Shown here: piece after piece, positions 11,813-14,873 of the stretch
Position numbering within the stretch: the stretch's first letter is position 1
Layout: every line of letters begins with the position of its first letter
Made by a program: the position numbers and the translations under genes
Assembly (NCBI GenBank): GCA_050010255.1
Contig: JBEKLJ010000073.1
Coordinates: 1-14,873, forward strand
Source: JBEKLJ01 sp050010255
Lineage (GTDB): Bacteria > Acidobacteriota > Terriglobia > Bryobacterales > Bryobacteraceae
DNA: 14,873 nucleotides
Reading direction: 5' to 3'
The notes under the pieces: model-generated
Databases searched by the model: none
Told to the model about the DNA's origin: nothing
What the model saw: only the letters and a program-made list of their open reading frames with translations

Positions 11813-12155
11813 GTTTGGCGAACTAGCTGCTCTGCTCCTGCGCCCTGACCTTGGAGCGTTCGGTCGGGGGCGGGGGCCGGCCCCGAGGTTCCGCAGGCTC
11901 ATGCGGCCTGCGGGGCATGGGCTTGTCCGAAAGCAACCACGCAACTGGAAAGCGTTGAATCGGCTTTCTTGAGGTGTGAGGGGCGGTATGCGCCCGGAAT
12001 CCGGAACCGGAGGACGGGGCGCACCCCTCGCCAGGTTGGAACTCATCGCCAGCGTTTGCCGCGCGGCTGGGCCCGTTTGCGGGCCGAAGGCGTGCGTCCC
12101 GAGCGGAAGAAACGTCCTCTCGGAAGTTTGTGGAGAGGGATGGAGAGGAAAACTC
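11813..12155 (+). promoter_or_regulatory. Long structured rpsL leader
   Basis: The leader holds several perfect hairpins: palindrome GGGGCCGGCCCC (11873-11884); CCGCAGGC/GCCTGCGG (11891-11898/11906-11913, 7-base loop, extendable by G-U pairs); GGGCG/CGCCC (11981-11985/11991-11995); and GGCCCG/CGGGCC (12070-12075/12080-12085, loop TTTG). It ends in GGAGAGGA (12142-12149), six bases before the rpsL GTG. Length and structure suggest regulation, but I recognise no named ribosomal-protein leader family. It lacks a plausible protein gene: the 66-codon frame from TTG 11969 has no ribosome-binding site. Confidence 0.5.
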
Positions 12156-12527
12156 GTGCCGACGTTTAATCAACTGGTGCGGAAAGGGCGGAGACCGCCG
12201 CGCTACAAGACCGCCAGTCCGGCGTTGGAGGCGTGCCCGCAGAAGCGCGGAGTGTGCACGCAGGTCAAGACCACCACGCCCAAGAAGCCGAACTCGGCGC
12301 TGCGGAAGATCGCGCGCGTGCGCCTTACCAACGGCGTCGAAGTCACGACCTACATCCCCGGCGTGGGGCACAATCTTCAGGAGCACTCGATTGTGCTCAT
12401 CCGCGGCGGCCGCGTCAAGGACCTTCCTGGCGTGCGCTATCACATCATCCGCGGAACCCTGGACGCGGCCGGCGTCGCCGATCGCAAGCAGAGCCGGTCG
12501 AAGTATGGGGCCAAACGGCCCAAGTAA
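12156..12527 (+). CDS. rpsL: 30S ribosomal protein S12
   Basis: A 123-residue protein matching the normal S12 length. MPTFNQLVRKGR opens the protein. ALEACPQKRGVCTQVKTTTPKKPNSALRK (24-51), GHNLQEHSIVLIRGGRVKDLPGVRYHIIRG (71-100) and SRSKYGAKRPK at the end are all diagnostic. K43 and K88 are wild-type lysines, so no classic streptomycin-resistance substitution is seen. D89 is the conserved aspartate modified by RimO in some bacteria. The start is GTG at 12156, supported by GGAGAGGA at six bases. The frame stays open upstream to 11976, but that extension is not part of S12. It is the first gene of the str operon, seven bases before rpsG. Translation accuracy at the decoding centre is its role. 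Confidence 0.98.
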   Translation: MPTFNQLVRKGRRPPRYKTASPALEACPQKRGVCTQVKTTTPKKPNSALRKIARVRLTNGVEVTTYIPGVGHNLQEHSIVLIRGGRVKDLPGVRYHIIRGTLDAAGVADRKQSRSKYGAKRPK

Positions 12528-12534
12528 GTGAGCT

Positions 12535-13005
<471 letters not shown>

Positions 13006-13013
13006 TGAATGGG

Positions 13014-13088
13014 CCGTCAGCGGCCAGCCATCCGCCGTCAGCAAGGGCGGCGGGTTGGGGGGGCTGATGGCTGATAGCTGATAGCTGC
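13014..13088. repeat. Inverted, partly tandem GCTGAT/GTCAGC repeat between rpsG and fusA
   Basis: The left arm (13014-13042) contains GCCGTCAGC twice around CAGCCATC. The right arm (13063-13088) reads GCTGATG-GCTGATA-GCTGATA-GCTG, tandem heptads. CAGCCATC (13025-13032) and GATGGCTG (13066-13073) are perfect reverse complements, so the arms can fold across a G-rich loop that includes a run of G just before the right arm. It occupies nearly the whole 86-base gap and ends three bases before the fusA ATG. I believe similar GCTGATA-type dispersed repeats occur in acidobacterial genomes, from memory only. Confidence 0.6.
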
Positions 13089-13091
13089 TTT

Positions 13092-14873
<1,782 letters not shown>

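Noticed and set aside
10772..12046. 424-codon open frame on the minus strand
   Set aside because: Runs antisense through the anti-sigma gene, the CpxP/Spy-like gene and the str promoter; low-complexity composition and no family pattern.
11976..12155. 60-residue N-terminal extension of S12 in the same frame
   Set aside because: S12 normally begins at MPT.NQLVRKG, and a good ribosome-binding site sits directly before the GTG at 12156. The upstream frame is open only by chance in GC-rich leader.
13063..13088. Tandem GCTGATA units as a CRISPR or microsatellite array
   Set aside because: Only three to four heptads, no spacers and no cas genes; better described as part of an inverted dispersed repeat.

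Overview
The window is GC-rich, densely coded bacterial chromosome. Two large secreted glycoside hydrolases end in the same roughly 200-250 residue C-terminal module, with 'VNAASF..GPVAPGEIV.F.G' / 'VDAATFAPGGPVAPGGLMSIFGTGL' and 'Q(I/V)NA.VP' motifs. I recognise it as the TIGR03437 domain, which is greatly expanded in Solibacter-like Acidobacteriota. With the PEP-CTERM protein and the overall style, this points to Bryobacterales/Solibacterales. The assignment is by recognition, not by search.

Layout. (1) 120-5595, minus strand: a run of four genes read right to left. They are a GH10 endo-xylanase, a LACTB-like serine beta-lactamase-fold hydrolase, a CPBP (CAAX/Abi) membrane protease, and a secreted protein with a BamE/SmpA-like C-terminal region. 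(2) 5596-5652: a 57-bp divergent intergenic region. (3) 5653-8370, plus: a 905-residue secreted clan-A-like glycoside hydrolase of uncertain family, also with TIGR03437. (4) 8371-9477: a long intergenic region with an excellent sigma-70 promoter, A-tract and palindromes, then a PEP-CTERM-anchored protein and a strong hairpin. (5) 9508-9831, minus: an A-type iron-sulfur carrier (IscA/ErpA family). (6) 10136-11749, plus: an ECF sigma factor, a zinc-finger (HxxxCxxC) anti-sigma candidate with one membrane helix, and a CpxP/Spy-like membrane-anchored protein. This looks like a compact envelope-stress operon. (7) 11777-14873, plus: the str operon. It has a strong promoter, a structured leader of about 340 nt, rpsL, rpsG and fusA, the last cut by the window end.

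How the parts fit. The divergent hydrolases look like a polysaccharide-degradation pair sharing one control region. Candidate -10 boxes sit so close to both start codons, with no Shine-Dalgarno, that leaderless or near-leaderless expression is plausible. The ECF operon ends 27 bp before the str promoter, so envelope-stress transcription could read into the ribosomal operon. No complete novel defence or mobile system is visible. The most unusual elements are the 905-aa enzyme, the divergent leaderless-looking promoters, the structured rpsL leader, and an inverted GCTGAT-type repeat between rpsG and fusA.
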